64,000 nucleotides of DNA from Gonocerus acuteangulatus (GCA_946811695.1 OX328130.1:73745353-73809352), one strand, 5' to 3'. Shown: positions 22,463 through 33,983, counted from the first letter of the stretch. A program made the numbers and translations. The notes: generated by a model not told the origin, from the sequence alone.

Positions 22463-22601
22463 AATTTGAACCACCGTCATTTTCGGTCTCTAGGGGTTCT
22501 GAAACGCAAACTTTTTTAATCGGCACTTCCGGATTGTTTCATGAGATCAACCTTATAAGCGGGGTTCCTCCCTATGAAGGGAGGGAGGAACCGCGCTAAA
22601 A
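21408..22601 (-). mobile_element. Family H1 element, best complete copy
   Basis: The reverse strand runs from TTTTTTAGCGCGGTTCC at 22601 to GTCGGACTTTTT at 21408. Near the 5' end are the hairpin GGTTCCTCCCT...GGGAGGAACC and the (TA)n at 22381-22458. Near the 3' end GGAACCGCGCTAA is inverted relative to the 5' end, followed by GCAG-TTC-CTGC and GAGTCGGACTT. No transposase or helicase is encoded. T-runs flank both ends. About 1.19 kb; taken as the reference for H1. Confidence 0.72.
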
Positions 22602-23032
22602 AACCTGGATGGAAAGATATCCAGATTATTGGTGACATCCACAGAGGCAAAACAGCAAGTAGATGTTAAGAGTTGAGTTGAATCCCATGGAGATTGGAGC
22701 CTTCAAATACACACCAATCACTTCAGTAGATGTAGAAGGATCATTCAGTCGCTTCAAAAATATACTGAGAACGGCATCATTTCAAGCTTTACAGTTGAAA
22801 AAGGCATGTTGTTGTAAACAATTTTCCAAAATAATGTTCACCTGTAGAATTTTTCAACTTATTTATTCCCCTTTTATAATGAGTTCCTAATTGTTATTTA
22901 TGCTGCATTTTTCAATATGTTATAGAGTTTTAGTCATTTTCTTCTATATATTTTCAACTTTTGTTTTTTTTTTTCATTTATAATAAATGAAATTTATATG
23001 TTTTGTTTTAAGTTACTTCGCTGGGGTCGAAA
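22602..23032. other. No feature recognised
   Basis: AT-rich from 22850. A 75-codon frame at 22663 lacks domains. Confidence 0.45.
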
Positions 23033-23298
23033 TGATTGATTTGTGAGCCGGCTTCTCTCTCCAGCGGTGTTCTTCCTCTCCTTTCTGCAATATTTCGTCG
23101 GGTTCACCTCCGACTTCTTCAGGCTGCTATGTGTCGTCCTCGGTGGTTGTCAAGGGCAAAGATAAGAATATATTCCCTTGACAACCACCGAGGACGACAC
23201 ATAGCAGCCTGAAGAAGTCGGAGATGAACCCGACGAAATATTGCAGAAAGGAGAGGAAGAACACCGCTGGAGAGAGAAGCCGGCTCACAAATCAATCA
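23033..23298. repeat. Near-perfect hairpin, 124-bp arms, 18-base loop
   Basis: 23033-23156 and 23175-23298 are complementary with a single mismatch I can find (C/T near 23107). Each arm contains CCTGAAGAAGTCGG...CCCGACGAAATATTGC. If transcribed it would make a long double-stranded RNA stem. It may be the transposed unit itself, since the same AT-rich words ('aatgaaattta') lie on both outer sides. Confidence 0.92.
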
Positions 23299-23299
23299 T

Positions 23300-23819
23300 G
23301 AAATTTATAATACTCATAATAAATTTATAATACTTATTATTTATGCTTTTCCTGTTAATATTTTATAGTGTTTTAGGTTTTTTTTACTACATATTGTCAA
23401 TTTTTTATTACATATTTTATTATAAATAATTAAATATATCTGTACATTATTTAAATTTTGTTTTACATGAACATTCTTTCCCTAATGATCACCAATCAAC
23501 AACCAGTTCTTAACACATTAAACATGTGATTGTAAAAAACTGTGATAGACTCATCTAATTTAAGTTTGATATTGAGAGGGGGCAAGCTAAATTTTACGGG
23601 ATATCTTCGAAAACCTTATAGGTATATAAACAATTTATGTATACTTCAATCGAAAATTTCCTGGAGCATATTTTTTTTTTTTTAAATGCAAAACAATACA
23701 AAAAATCACGTTTCTTATTTACTTCTTTCCCTAATAACTCCGAAAGTGCTCAGAGACTCAAGGTGTCAAAAGATTATTACCAACATCTTCTATAATGTTA
23801 CGTTTTTCAGAAAATTAAA
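23300..23819. other. AT-rich DNA
   Basis: No supported gene or element end. Confidence 0.5.
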
Positions 23820-24110
23820 AGGTATAATTAATTCGTGGCGGTGCAAAATAGCTGTTTCACCCCATCGCCCAAATTCAAGGTCATTAAAAGCAAAAATATG
23901 TCTATTTTGTGAAAAAAGAATTTTTAGATTAATTTCTTGCAAAATAAACATATTTGTCCTTAAAATTCATTTTTTGTCGATGTGCTGAAACAGACCGCGG
24001 ATTCGGATTCAGCGTGTCGAAATACATAAGAATATATATATGGTGTCTATGAAAAAAAAACAGTTTTTTTTTTTTGTGTCTCTGTGTAATGACTACAAAT
24101 ACGTTAATTA
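23820..24110 (+). repeat. Dispersed repeat Z, partial copy
   Basis: Shares 'caccccatcg', 'aatatgtctattttg', 'aaataaacatatttgtcctt', 'gctgaaacaga' and 'ggattca...gcgtgt' with 35920-36265, in the same order. Only the right half is present. Confidence 0.65.
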
Positions 24111-24244
24111 AATGAAAAGATAATTACTTTTATTAAGAATTCATTCTGTTCTGTTTTTTTTTTCTAAACCTAAAAAATGTACTTATTTGTATAATTTAAA
24201 GGAACTTTCATTATATTTTTCCATAACTTCTCTTGAAAACATCA

Positions 24245-24970
24245 ATATTTTTTTTTTATTATTTTACTTTAAGAGCTGCACAGCAATGGTGATCTGCCCT
24301 AAAAGAATTTATATAAAATATAATAAATAAAATAATAAATTATAAGCTAAGGATCAGTAACAAAATTAAAGGGTACGGAAAATGAAATGAAGAAAAGAAT
24401 AATAATAAAAAATAAAAAAAATATGTATAAGGAATTAATAAAATAAATAAATACAGAACTAAACTTATAATTTTAACGGTAATAATAAATAGTAGTAATA
24501 TATTTGGGGAGTTGATATCTGAGGAATATTATCCTGAAATAAGAAACTTTGACTTGGGAGTTATGTGTGGTATAATTATATTTTATTATATGTCTTTGTC
24601 GTCTTTAAGTATGTCAGTATGGTATCAATGTGGGGGCTGTTAGCAGATAACAGTTCACTGAGCCTTCGAGGAATCTGTAAGTTGTCTCTTTTAAGTCAGT
24701 CTGTTAGTAAGTGTTTTACATTTAAAGGTACGTTGCATGCCTCACATAGTGGTTTGTCTTGTCTTGTGAAGAGGTACGAATGGTTGAGTCGTGTATGTCC
24801 GATCCTAAGTCGTGTTAGTATTACTTCGTCGCTTCTTGTGCTTAGTTCACCTGACGAATATGGTTGTATACTGCACTGGCCCTGAGGTTGTTATCTTGTG
24901 TGCAGTACCACGTTGCTTGCCATCTATTCAGTATAGTGTGTGTTATTTTTGTTTGTAAGTCTTGTGATGT
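24245..24970 (-). mobile_element. LINE family A 3' fragment
   Basis: Reverse strand: VILTRLRIGHTRLNHSYLF, CEACN, LNVKHLLTD, then LSELLSANSPHIDTILTYL before the stop, collinear with the C-terminus at 54897. Upstream residues WQATW are also conserved. The 3' UTR carries the tail 'cagatcaccattgctgtgca' near 24290. One Cys of the zinc motif is replaced by a stop (near 24700). Confidence 0.75.
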
Positions 24971-25789
24971 AAAAAAAAAACATCATTAGAAAGTGATCAA
25001 AATCAATTCATTAGAAACCCCTTAAAACAATAAATCATAAACTAATCATATACTATTCATTATGATGCACAGAATTGTTAATTATTTATTGCTCCCCCTA
25101 CCTCGTTGGATTATACTTGAAAATGCTATTGCTTGGATATTGTCTCTCCAAGTTCTTCGCTACAATATATAGTGGCAATTAACAAGGAACAAGTCATATT
25201 TTTCTAGGAGTAATTTAGTTTTCCTTTAATTCCACTGAAGGAATTCCAGTTGAGTATTTCAACCCTCCCTCTCCAACAATCTTCATCTTCTCTTTCTAAT
25301 CTGACGGATGAGAATAATGGCGCAGCTATCTAAGAAACCTAGCAGCCTAGTAACTTAGCAACCAAGTATCATAGCAACCTCGTATCCTAGCAACCTCTCC
25401 CTACTTGATAAGCAGCTTCTGGAGATCTTGCTCTCTTCCGCTCATCAAGCAGGAGGCCGGATAAAGATACAGAATAAGTCAGCCTTATGAAAAGATTATG
25501 AGATTATAACTATTTAGATAAATATTTAATAATACCTTTCTTTTGTGCAACTAATCATTTGTAGAATTTTCAAAATACAAAAATTGATTTGTCTCATTTA
25601 TTTAAAAATTTAACAACTAATGAAATATATGGTAATCCCTTTTTGGCGTAATTCACATATTTTCTAACGGAAAATTTCTGCATAGAAAATTTCGCTCATG
25701 AAGCACTAAATAATAAACTATGCTATCTTGCAATAACCTATCTTAGATACATTAAATTTTATGCGGGATTTAAAAATATTATTTTTAAG
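24971..25789. other. No gene; short degenerate 'aacctagca' repeat near 25330
   Basis: The stretch 25328-25405 repeats variants of 'agcaacctagtatcctagca' with a period of roughly 13-20 bases. The rest is AT-rich. Confidence 0.4.
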
Positions 25790-26017
25790 GCAATAGCTTT
25801 AATCGTTTTCGAGAAAAGTGCCAAAATATTTGTTGAAATGCGTTTTTGGTTTAGGTACTTAGAATCATGGGATTCAGTTAAAAATATTTCTGAATGTTTG
25901 AAATTCATATAAACAAACATGATTAAATTTCGGTTACGTTTGGAGTTAAGGAAGGATTAAAATAAAATATTTTATTAATAGACATGAAAAGTTTTGGGGA
26001 CTTCGAATATTTTCCTT

Positions 26018-26079
<62 letters not shown>

Positions 26080-26730
26080 GGCGCATCTACATCTAGGTCA
26101 TTAGCGCCGACATCCAGGGTGCAGCGAGGAATTTTACCAGCGAGCCGTGGGATGATAAAATTCCTGCCGGAGGTTGGGAATCGAACCCACCATCTCCCGC
26201 TTATGAATCCAAGGCGCTAGCCATTAGACCACGTGAGACCCTATTTTCCTTAATATCTTGAAAACAGTTTGAAATCTTCATAAGCGGATCGTTTCCATTC
26301 GAAAGCTTACTAAATGCTCTAGAAAAAATATTCTGAAGCCATTTTCGATTAGGCGATGTCAATCGGAGAAAATAAGTGCTTCAAACTTCAAATGTGTTTT
26401 TTTTTTTTGTTCTTTTGAATGGTTTTTTTTCTTTGTTCAAATAATTTTTTAATTGTTTTTTTTTTTTGTTTTAAATTGAATTTATCTGTAAAATTAGTAT
26501 TACAGTAAAAAAAAAATAAGAAACAGTAAGTAGTGTGTTTCTAGAGCGAACCTTGACAAGGTCAGGTATGAGATATGTACTCTTGCAACCATGACCTATT
26601 TGGGAACCAAAATTATTTCATGAAAGGTCTAACCAAAATTATACCTGTTTCTATGTCAACCTTTCCAACATTAGGGATAAGAACGGAACGGCACTAAGAT
26701 GATGATGCAGTTCCTGCGAGCCGGACTTTT
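25790..26730 (+). mobile_element. Family H1 element, 5'-truncated, interrupted by a SINE
   Basis: Contains 'ggcaatagctttaatcg', 'gttacgtttggagttaagg', 'gacatgaaaagttttggg', 'cgatgtcaatcgg' and the 3' end 'agggataagaacgg', GCACTAAGATGATG, GCAG-TTC-CTGC, GAGCCGGACTT. The SINE at 26021-26241 splits the word 'gaatattttccttaat|atcttgaaaac'. Confidence 0.75.
26021..26241 (-). mobile_element. tRNA-derived SINE with exact 13-bp target duplication
   Basis: TATTTTCCTTAAT at 26008-26020 and 26242-26254. The reverse strand begins GGGTCTCACGTGGTCTAATGG (A-box region) with a B-box-like GGTTCGATTCCC, then a 'gcaccctggatgtcggcgc' body, tail hairpin GGCGC...GCGCC, GTAAAA and about 60 A. Same family as 53905 and 59432. 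The long uninterrupted A-tail argues for recent insertion. Confidence 0.93.
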
Positions 26731-27186
26731 TTTTTGTTTTGTGTCCTCTGTTTTTTTTTTTTTTTTTTTTTTTTTTTATTTTAGGATAGGTTTTTTTTTT
26801 CTCTAAGAATGGATAGATAACTTACTGTGTCCAAGAAGCCCTTATAGCTAAAATTATAAAAGATGAGTTCTAATTCGGCGAGGAGATCGGTGGAAGTCAA
26901 GGTATAATGAGCGAAGTTGCTAAAGTATTTGGTTTCATTTATTTATTTAATAGAACAAGGCGTATATTTCTTTATATGTTTCGTTGCCTCCTTGCCCCCA
27001 TTTAGGGCTCAGTCTGCATCACGGAAAAAAGAAACTTTTAGTAAAAAAATAAATAAATAAAAAATAAAAAAATGTAGAACATATTTGGTCAATTTAACAA
27101 AAAAAAAATAGATAAATAAGCTGGCACGCATTAAAAAATATAATTAAAATATTATGTTGTATTCCTGTTGATAAATTGTGTAATGG
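26731..27186. other. AT-rich DNA with T-runs
   Basis: No element end or coding frame recognised. Confidence 0.5.
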
Positions 27187-27332
27187 AGGCCCGGTGGCGT
27201 GAGCACTTATCACTCTGTGCCAAGGCTCGTGGGTTCGGTCCTCACTATGGGGTGGTGGCTTTTCTTTAGAAAAAAAAAATTATTTGTGTCCTGTCTAGAA
27301 AAGGGTGGTAACCTATAGATAAACCGTCTTAA

Positions 27333-28516
27333 CCTCTTCTGGTCCGAATTTTTATTTCTTGATAAAAAAAATTGTATTTTCCTGCCATAGTTGTGTATTG
27401 CTCTTATGAAGATTCCTGATTTTTTTTCAGAATTTTATGGTTTACCTGACATGAGTTATGTAATGTCCAGTATACTGGACATTGGTTCTCAAGTAATGCG
27501 ATTTGTGGATGAAAACCGAAATTCAAAATTTTGAAATATTTAAAAAAAATAAAATTAAAGCAGTAATTTATTAACAATTTAAAAGAAATTAATTCAGAAA
27601 AAATAAATTTGAAAAATTATTGTAAAATCTCAAATATAATAAGGCATTGTAAAAATAGATTAGAATTTTAGACATGAAATCGTTGTCAGCGCACAGTAAT
27701 AATGAAAATTAATGAAATTGAAATATTTACAGTCTATTCTCAAATAGAGATAATTGATTATTTAAAAAAACAAAACAAAAAAAAAGAATAAAACTAATAA
27801 GAATATATTTTTTGAAAAGCATGTGAACGGACAGATGATATTTTTGAATGGTTTGGGCACCTTTTAGCCCTTACCATTCAGAAAAAGTTATTGATTATTA
27901 TGGTACTCAAAAAAACAAAATATAACAGTAAATGTTTACAAAATAGATAACAAATATTGTTACATCAAATATGAGGGTTGACTTCCCGTGTACAGTATAC
28001 TGGACATGGATTTTCAAAGATTCGTAGACACCTTATCATAAATTTTATTCATAAAATTGAACTTCCAACCTTTAAAAGGATCATGTATGTTAAATTCGGA
28101 GGAGTTTTATTCACTAAAAAGAAACCATTTGGACTAAATATGTAAAGAAAAGTCAATAACTTTTAGAATCCATGACTGCCCGTGGTGGAGCAGAGAAGAT
28201 TTTACACATAACCTTTCAAAATCGAATGGAATCATTTTATATTAGATGTCAAGTGGAAGAAAAATGCATAAAGCTTCAAACCAAAGTGGTAGTAAACATC
28301 TATCGACCATAGGCAGTGTGATACAAAGTAAAGAAGTTATGTCCAGCCGGCTGGACAATGGAACTGAAGGGGTTATGTCCAGCCGGCTGGACAATGGAAC
28401 TGAAGGGGTTATGTCCAGCCGGCTGGACAATGGAACTGAAGGGGTTATGTCCAGCCGGCTGGACAATGGAACTGAAGGGGTTATGTCCAGCCGGCTGGAC
28501 AATGGAACTGAAGGGG
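27333..28516. mobile_element. piggyBac-like MITE P3 with multiplied right terminus
   Basis: TTAA at 27329-27332 and 28517-28520. Inward ends CCTCTTCTGGTCC and CCCCTTCAGTTCC match at 10 of 13. The 18-bp palindrome TGTCCAGTATACTGGACA lies at about 27464, and a variant at about 27989. At the right end the palindrome TGTCCAGCCGGCTGGACA plus the terminal sequence is repeated five times. No transposase is encoded. Confidence 0.85.
28337..28516. repeat. 36-bp tandem repeat of palindrome plus TIR, five copies
   Basis: The unit is ATGTCCAGCCGGCTGGACAA followed by TGGAACTGAAGGGGTT. Each unit contains an 18-bp perfect palindrome and the element's own terminal sequence. The five copies look identical. 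Both strands stay open because 36 is a multiple of three; the frames are spurious. Confidence 0.95.
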
Positions 28517-28557
28517 TTAAAATTCGTAGTTAATAATAGTGGACGTTAAAATTTAAA

Positions 28558-28871
28558 TAAATAAAATAAAATGTTGTGTCATATATGGGACAGAAGTTGA
28601 GAGATTTTCTTAAAAGTAGGTTCTACAATAAAACACCCTAAGGAGGTTTTGGACCATTTCCCTCGCATTACTTGAATTGAACCTTCACGGCTCGCCCGTT
28701 AAGCCTTCTAGTAAAGCTGTATGACCTTAGAGAATATGTCGTCAAATGAAATAGCAATGGTTTCCCATCTGAAACTAAATTAAACCACTGTACAGCACGC
28801 TGGAAGGTGACGTTATTTTCGAGTCTTTTTTTTTACTTTAGCCACACTAGTTACTTTTTGATATTATTAAT
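28558..28871. other. No feature recognised
   Basis: AT-rich spacer between P3/SINE and the next dispersed repeat. Confidence 0.45.
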
Positions 28872-30030
28872 GACTAGCTGAATACCCGTGCTTCGTCACG
28901 GCAGATAAGTAGTTATTTTATTGCGTTAAATAATGTTTCATTAAAATTACGTTACTATACAATTCTGTGCAGTTTATTACAGCACGGTTCCCGTCATACT
29001 ATATTTTATTCAATGGGCGTTAAAATGTAAAAGTTTATGTTTCCAAGAAGTCATATGGTAACACCCAATATATTTACGAGTATTACCAAGGTTATAGGCG
29101 AGGAGGCTGTGCAAGGGTTCCGGATATTATTACTTCGCCTGGAAAACCTAAGGATATGCCATACATCACGGTTTGACCGGGACTGTCCCGGTATTTTGCA
29201 ATTGTTTCGGTGTCCCGCCCAGTTTTATCAATGTCCCGGAAAATGCTGTAAGATGTAAAAAGTAATGAATTCATGTTTATAAGAATCTTTTTTAAATCGG
29301 TTACTTTTCTACAATTAACATTTTTACTACTGCTCACAGTGTCAAAGAAATGAGAAGTAATCTAACTGTAAAACGCTGGAACTACCTGCACAGCGCTGCC
29401 AGCTGCCAAACACTACTATTTGGCTGAGAGATTGTTTTAAGAAAATCAAGTAGCAAAAAAAGTTCCCTTCTTATTTTTAAGGTTTGGGTGGACTAACAGT
29501 TTAGGATTCCCCCTTCCCGTTAGTTGCTAGGCTTAAAACTCACCAACCATTTTGCTTATAATTTGTACTCTTTTTATCCCCCCCCCCCCTGGTATGCCCA
29601 TCCCATATTAATGTGTCTCGGTTTAACTCTCCAAAAATATGGTAAGCCTATCTGTCGGGGACAGGCAGAAAAGAAACGCAATTAAAACTCTATGAGGGAC
29701 AGTTAATTTCTAGTAATTCTAGGTCTGCCATCATAGTTGAAATTATCCTCAATTAGAAATAAAACTATGAGATAGATAATGTAAGGTAACAGCTGTTCTT
29801 TATCGTCCTAGCAACGCAGGTTGCCTAGGCTTGCCTTCTCTAACCAACTCAAACTTTAAACCCCCCTAAAAATGCTTAAAAATACGAATATAAAAAAATC
29901 CTTTCTTAGCGAGCGCCTACGTTATATAGGGAGTGTCCATGCAAAATTTCAAAATATTCTGTCGAGTGGTTTGGGCTGGGCGTTGATAGATGAGTGAGTG
30001 AGTGAGTGGTATTTGACAAATATATAGTAG
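28872..30030 (+). repeat. Dispersed repeat beginning TAGCTGAATACCCGTGCTTCG
   Basis: The start word and the end ('gtttgggctgggcgttgatag' then four GAGT units and 'atatatagtagattta') are the edges of a repeat type that I know from many invertebrate genomes. I cannot place it in a class with confidence. An internal stretch at 29170-29240 repeats 'gtcccgg'. No coding frame. Confidence 0.5.
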
Positions 30031-30835
30031 ATTTATTATACCGCTTTTTAATAACATATGTCTGGTTTAAAAGGAGAAAAGTTATACATGAAGTAGGTTA
30101 CCTACCTATTGCTTTCTAGATTTTAAGAAACCTTGAAGTTGTTTTAGTTCATAATCATAGTCATAGCTATTGTGGGCTTTTGAATGTGGAACCAGATGAT
30201 CCCTTCTACAATCATACTTATGTGAGTTTGTTTACAGAAGTAGATACAAGAACGAGGACATATTTGATTTGATTTTAAAATCATTAAAACCATATTGACC
30301 CTCTAAATGAATAATTAATAATAATAATAATATTTATTTGTGATTGAACATCACAAATATTTGTAAGAATATATATGGTCGGGGTAAGTATATACAATTA
30401 ATGGAAAGTAAATTATAGTAGACTCTAAAAAAACAAAAAAATAAAATAAGCTTTTATAATATAAATTAATTAAGAACTGATTGTTCGGTTCAGCCACTAT
30501 ACGTTGCGGTTTCCCCTTTCTTCATTACAGTCTCTAAGTAAATGCAAAAGGCATTTATATCTGTGATGTTATAGGTGGTCAGGAAATAATATGTTGCAGA
30601 GTTGTTGGTGTGGTCATCAATAATGGGTTTCAGAGTATTTCTGAGATTGGAGTATTCAATCCAACCAAAACCCAACCCCTTGTTCCTCCAATTCACAGTT
30701 GGTACATATTTTGTTCGTTTCTATTTTGGATCATTGACTTTGGATGCTGAGGTTAGTTGACTTATGCTTCTGTGTCTATTTATGTCCATATTTATTAGAA
30801 GGTACCTGTTGTAGGTATGAATTGCACTCACTATA
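30031..30835. other. AT-rich DNA, no feature recognised
   Basis: Short frames only. An (AAT)n-like run occurs at 30312-30331. Confidence 0.45.
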
Positions 30836-31270
30836 CAGGGTGTCCCAAATAAGACGGCTCAAACTAATTTTGCGGCCAAACGGTTGTTCTGAGAAAAACA
30901 TGTTGGAAGAAAAAGTTGTAGGGCTTGACATAAGCTTTCTAAATATGTCGACCATTTAACATATTTACTGCGCATGTGCGCTCGGCGCTAGATGAAATGT
31001 TGGGGTTTGCAGATGACTCCCTATTGTTATGCACATCATTTTGAAGGGAATTCAAAAAACAAAACCTTTGCCACAAACCGCACTTCGATATCTTTAAAAT
31101 CAAATGAGTTTCGTGCGATTCAAATTTTATTGTTTTAATTAAAACAATTATTTGTAGGCACTCACAGAGGTCTGTTATGAATGTGTGATACATGACTTTG
31201 AGGTATTTTCTCCTCAACTTTCTCAAAAAAATATGGCCGATCCTCTAAAAGAATTGTTTTTCCTAATAAA
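30836..31270 (+). mobile_element. Possible Tc1/mariner-type element, left part
   Basis: TACAGGGTGTCCCAAATAAG at 30836 resembles the TA-CAGGGTGTCCCA terminus common to one group of arthropod Tc1/mariner elements. A transposase-like remnant lies to the right at about 31655-31800. The matching right TIR was not found. Confidence 0.35.
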
Positions 31271-31300
31271 TTTAATAAATTTGAAAATAAGGAATCTTTT

Positions 31301-31475
31301 TTTTTGCCAACGGCCATAGGCACGTTGAATACACCGGTTCCCCTAGATCACCGAAGTTAAGCAACGTCGGGCGTGGTCAGTACCTGAATGGGTGACCGAC
31401 CACGTGCTGTTGGCATTATAAAAGGGTGGCAAGCTATAGATAGCCCGGCGCTAATGGCCAAGTTGTAGATGCGCC

Positions 31476-31529
<54 letters not shown>
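31301..31529 (+). mobile_element. 5S-rRNA-derived SINE (SINE3 type)
   Basis: 31306-31418 follows 5S rRNA (GCCAACGGCCATA, CACCGAAGTTAAGCAACGTC, GAATGGGTGACCG, TGTTGGCA) with a short internal deletion after GTGACCG. It continues into the body 'aaagggtggcaagctatag' and the hairpin tail GGCGCTAATGGCC...GCGCCGTAAAA, then about 50 A. The target duplication GGAATCTTTT (31291-31300, 31530-31539) is exact. The internal Pol III promoter region of 5S is retained. Confidence 0.93.
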
Positions 31530-31531
<2 letters not shown>

Positions 31532-31654
31532 AATCTTTTGATCGTTTGAGACGTTCAGTTTAAGTGATATCCCTATTTCATTGATAGATTAAATAATAAA
31601 TTGTAAAGAAAGCTCTTGTAGTTTCAAAGCATCCATTTTACAGTATTTTTATTT

Positions 31655-31800
31655 CTTCAAAAATGAATAGTGTCTTCAAAGATACAACCTTCAACATCCA
31701 GACACCTTTGAAGTCTGGAACGTATGCTGTCAACTGCTGTCAATACTTGTTCCTCCAATATGGCTCTGGCATATTGATCAATTCTTTGTTTTCTATTCAA
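31655..31800 (-). pseudogene. DNA transposase C-terminal remnant
   Basis: The reverse strand reads QVLTAVDSIRSRLQRCLDVEG, then CIFEDTIHF and a stop, like the last helix of Tc1/mariner-type transposases ('RL..C....G.hFe'). It is too short for a firm call. Confidence 0.35.
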
Positions 31801-32200
31801 AAAATCAGCCGAAAATGGATCATAAAATCGTTATAATTCAATAAATTGAAAACGTACTTTATTAGCAAATATCATTAGGAATTTTCAGTTAATATTTGAA
31901 GTTGATCGGGAGAAAATTGAAAACACTAGCACATTGCACAATTTGAAAAATAGTTTTGAGAAAATCTACTTTAAAGTTCAATGTACCGAAATGCTCATTT
32001 TTTCCTTTTTAATTTATTTTGATAATTTATTGTAATAAAGTTTTAAAAAATAGTGTGTTTGAAATGAATCTGTTTTTATTTATCGAAATGTTGTTTCGCC
32101 ACTTAAACACTTTTGGATATCATTTTTGATTAGTTAAGCGAGCTTTCAGGACATAAAAAAAAAATTGGTAAAGAAAATGTTACAAGGTAGTATTAACCTT
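31800..32200 (+). repeat. Dispersed repeat Y, copy 1
   Basis: Shares with 54285-54488 and 56729-56911, in order: 'gtactttattagcaaatatcatta', 'tttgagaaaatctac', 'attttgataat..attgtaataaag', 'tttttgattagttaagcgagc', 'gttacaaggtagtat'. Non-coding, class unknown. Confidence 0.65.
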
Positions 32201-33139
32201 ATATTCTTCATGTGGCAATGGTCCTCTATATATTTTTGCCTGATGTGGAGCAATTTTTGCTTAGATTTCAACAACCAAATGTTCCCCTAGTCCTTCATGA
32301 CCAGGTACCCAGTAAAATGTAAATGTTTGTGTAAAGATTGTATTGTGCTTCAAGTGTGTTCAAGTGGGTCATTGTAAACAACAATGCCTCATCGTTCTGA
32401 AGTTATGGTATGTTCTCCAAGCCAAAAAACGTACCAATTACGTTTGATAATTAATATCTGTTATTTTATTATGCTTTAAAGGAATAAAGAAAAAAAATAC
32501 TTTGATTTAATAAATTTTTATTCAACAGAATAAATTATCAATTTAGCAAAGTAACTACATTAAAATATTACTAGATTATAAGAAATATCAGCATTTTACA
32601 AATTTAATATATCACTTTTCACACAAAATAAATATTTTTTCACATAGATATATATATATATATGTATTTTATAATAATTACACGACAACTATATAATATT
32701 AAATTAGAAATATTTTACACAGAACAATAAAAATTCGAAGAATAAAATGTCATACTAAACAATAAATATTGATTAATATCAATAGCAAATAAAATACAAT
32801 TTATTACATTACAGCATTATTATATATTGATAAAAATGCATTTGATAACCATTGAACATATTGTCATTTACTTAATTACATCATATGGTATTATTTTGCC
32901 TCGTATCCACTGGGTTGTCGTCAGGGCAGATGATTCTTGCAATTTCTTGCTCCAGGATGCACCTTTCTTGAGTTCCTTTTTAAAAATAAATAGTGTCACA
33001 ATCAGGTAATGAAGGACATTTTAACTTAAATAACATGCAATTTATAATAAGTAAGAAACACTTTGGAAATAATTTTATATATATTTTTTAAAATTTAAAT
33101 ATTAACGTCTACTTATTCATAACAATGATTTTCGGGACG
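32201..33139. other. AT-rich DNA
   Basis: No supported gene. A short (TA)n lies at 32648-32660. Confidence 0.5.
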
Positions 33140-33330
33140 TCAGAACTGACCAAGCGAGAATGAAAACAGCACAAAGCACAAAAAGAAAATTTTGATATGG
33201 AGTACCACAAGGTGCCTACCTAAGCCCTTTACTCCGCAACATACAAACAGATGACAGACTTGAGGCGTGTAGAATCAAAACAAGACACATCATTTGTTCA
33301 GAAAACACCAAAAACCGAACAAGCCTTATG
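33140..33330 (+). pseudogene. Reverse transcriptase fragment
   Basis: YGVPQGAYLSPLLRNI, preceded by a stop, is the conserved RT block that comes just before the YADD motif in Jockey/I-group LINEs. Only about 60 codons are recognisable. Confidence 0.55.
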
Positions 33331-33981
33331 TTTAATTTTATACATGTGTATAATTTTCTTAAAAGTTGTAAATATCACAGAAGATTGTTTTTGAGGAATT
33401 TGAGAAGTTTATCTGTTATGTAATCTATTTTGAAGGCATTTTTATTTTTTATGCGTCTTACTTGGCTTTAAAATTCACTGATGTATGTCTTATTTTAGAT
33501 ATGTAAATCTTTTTCTTTATTATTATATGTATAGAGAACACTTTGGACTCGTAAAATCAACTGTTATCTCAAAATCGTAAAAATAGTGATGTGTCTTGTT
33601 TTTTTGATTCAAGACGCCTCACTTATCGACAACGAATAATTCAACTTTGAGAAAGACGATTGTGTTAAGACATTATGTAAAGGAATTCTAAATTGTATGA
33701 TCATATAAAGCTAGGAATATTAGAATAAACTATATGTACTTATGTTTTATTTAAAAAATTAAATAACATAGAATAAAATTAAACAAAAAAGAAGAAATAA
33801 TAAAAAATATATTAAAAAAAGATAAAATAAATGCAGTATAAAAAAAACAATAACATATTTACCAAATACCAAATTATATAAGTTATAATAATTATAATTA
33901 TTAGAATAAATAATAGCAACAGAAATCATGTAAATGGAAGTAACATATTTCTTGTTAATATACAGTGTTCCTAGAATAGTG

Positions 33982-33983
<2 letters not shown>
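33331..33983. other. AT-rich DNA
   Basis: No supported feature. Confidence 0.5.

Larger units (their letters stand above)
27187..28557 (+). mobile_element. tRNA-derived SINE of a second type, interrupted by P3
   Basis: The head 'ggcccggtggcgtgagc' (A-box-like) and GGGTTCGGTCCTC (B-box-like), then 'aaaagggtggtaacctatagata', are at 27187-27328. The last words match the body of the 5S SINE at 31423. The expected 'agcccggcgctaa' tail is replaced by the TTAA element, and a degenerate remainder ('ttcgtagttaataatag...gttaaaa') resumes after 28520. The tail match is approximate. Confidence 0.55.

Noticed and set aside
31306..31418. Genuine 5S rRNA gene
   Set aside because: Internal deletion, fused body, poly(A) and target duplication show a SINE.
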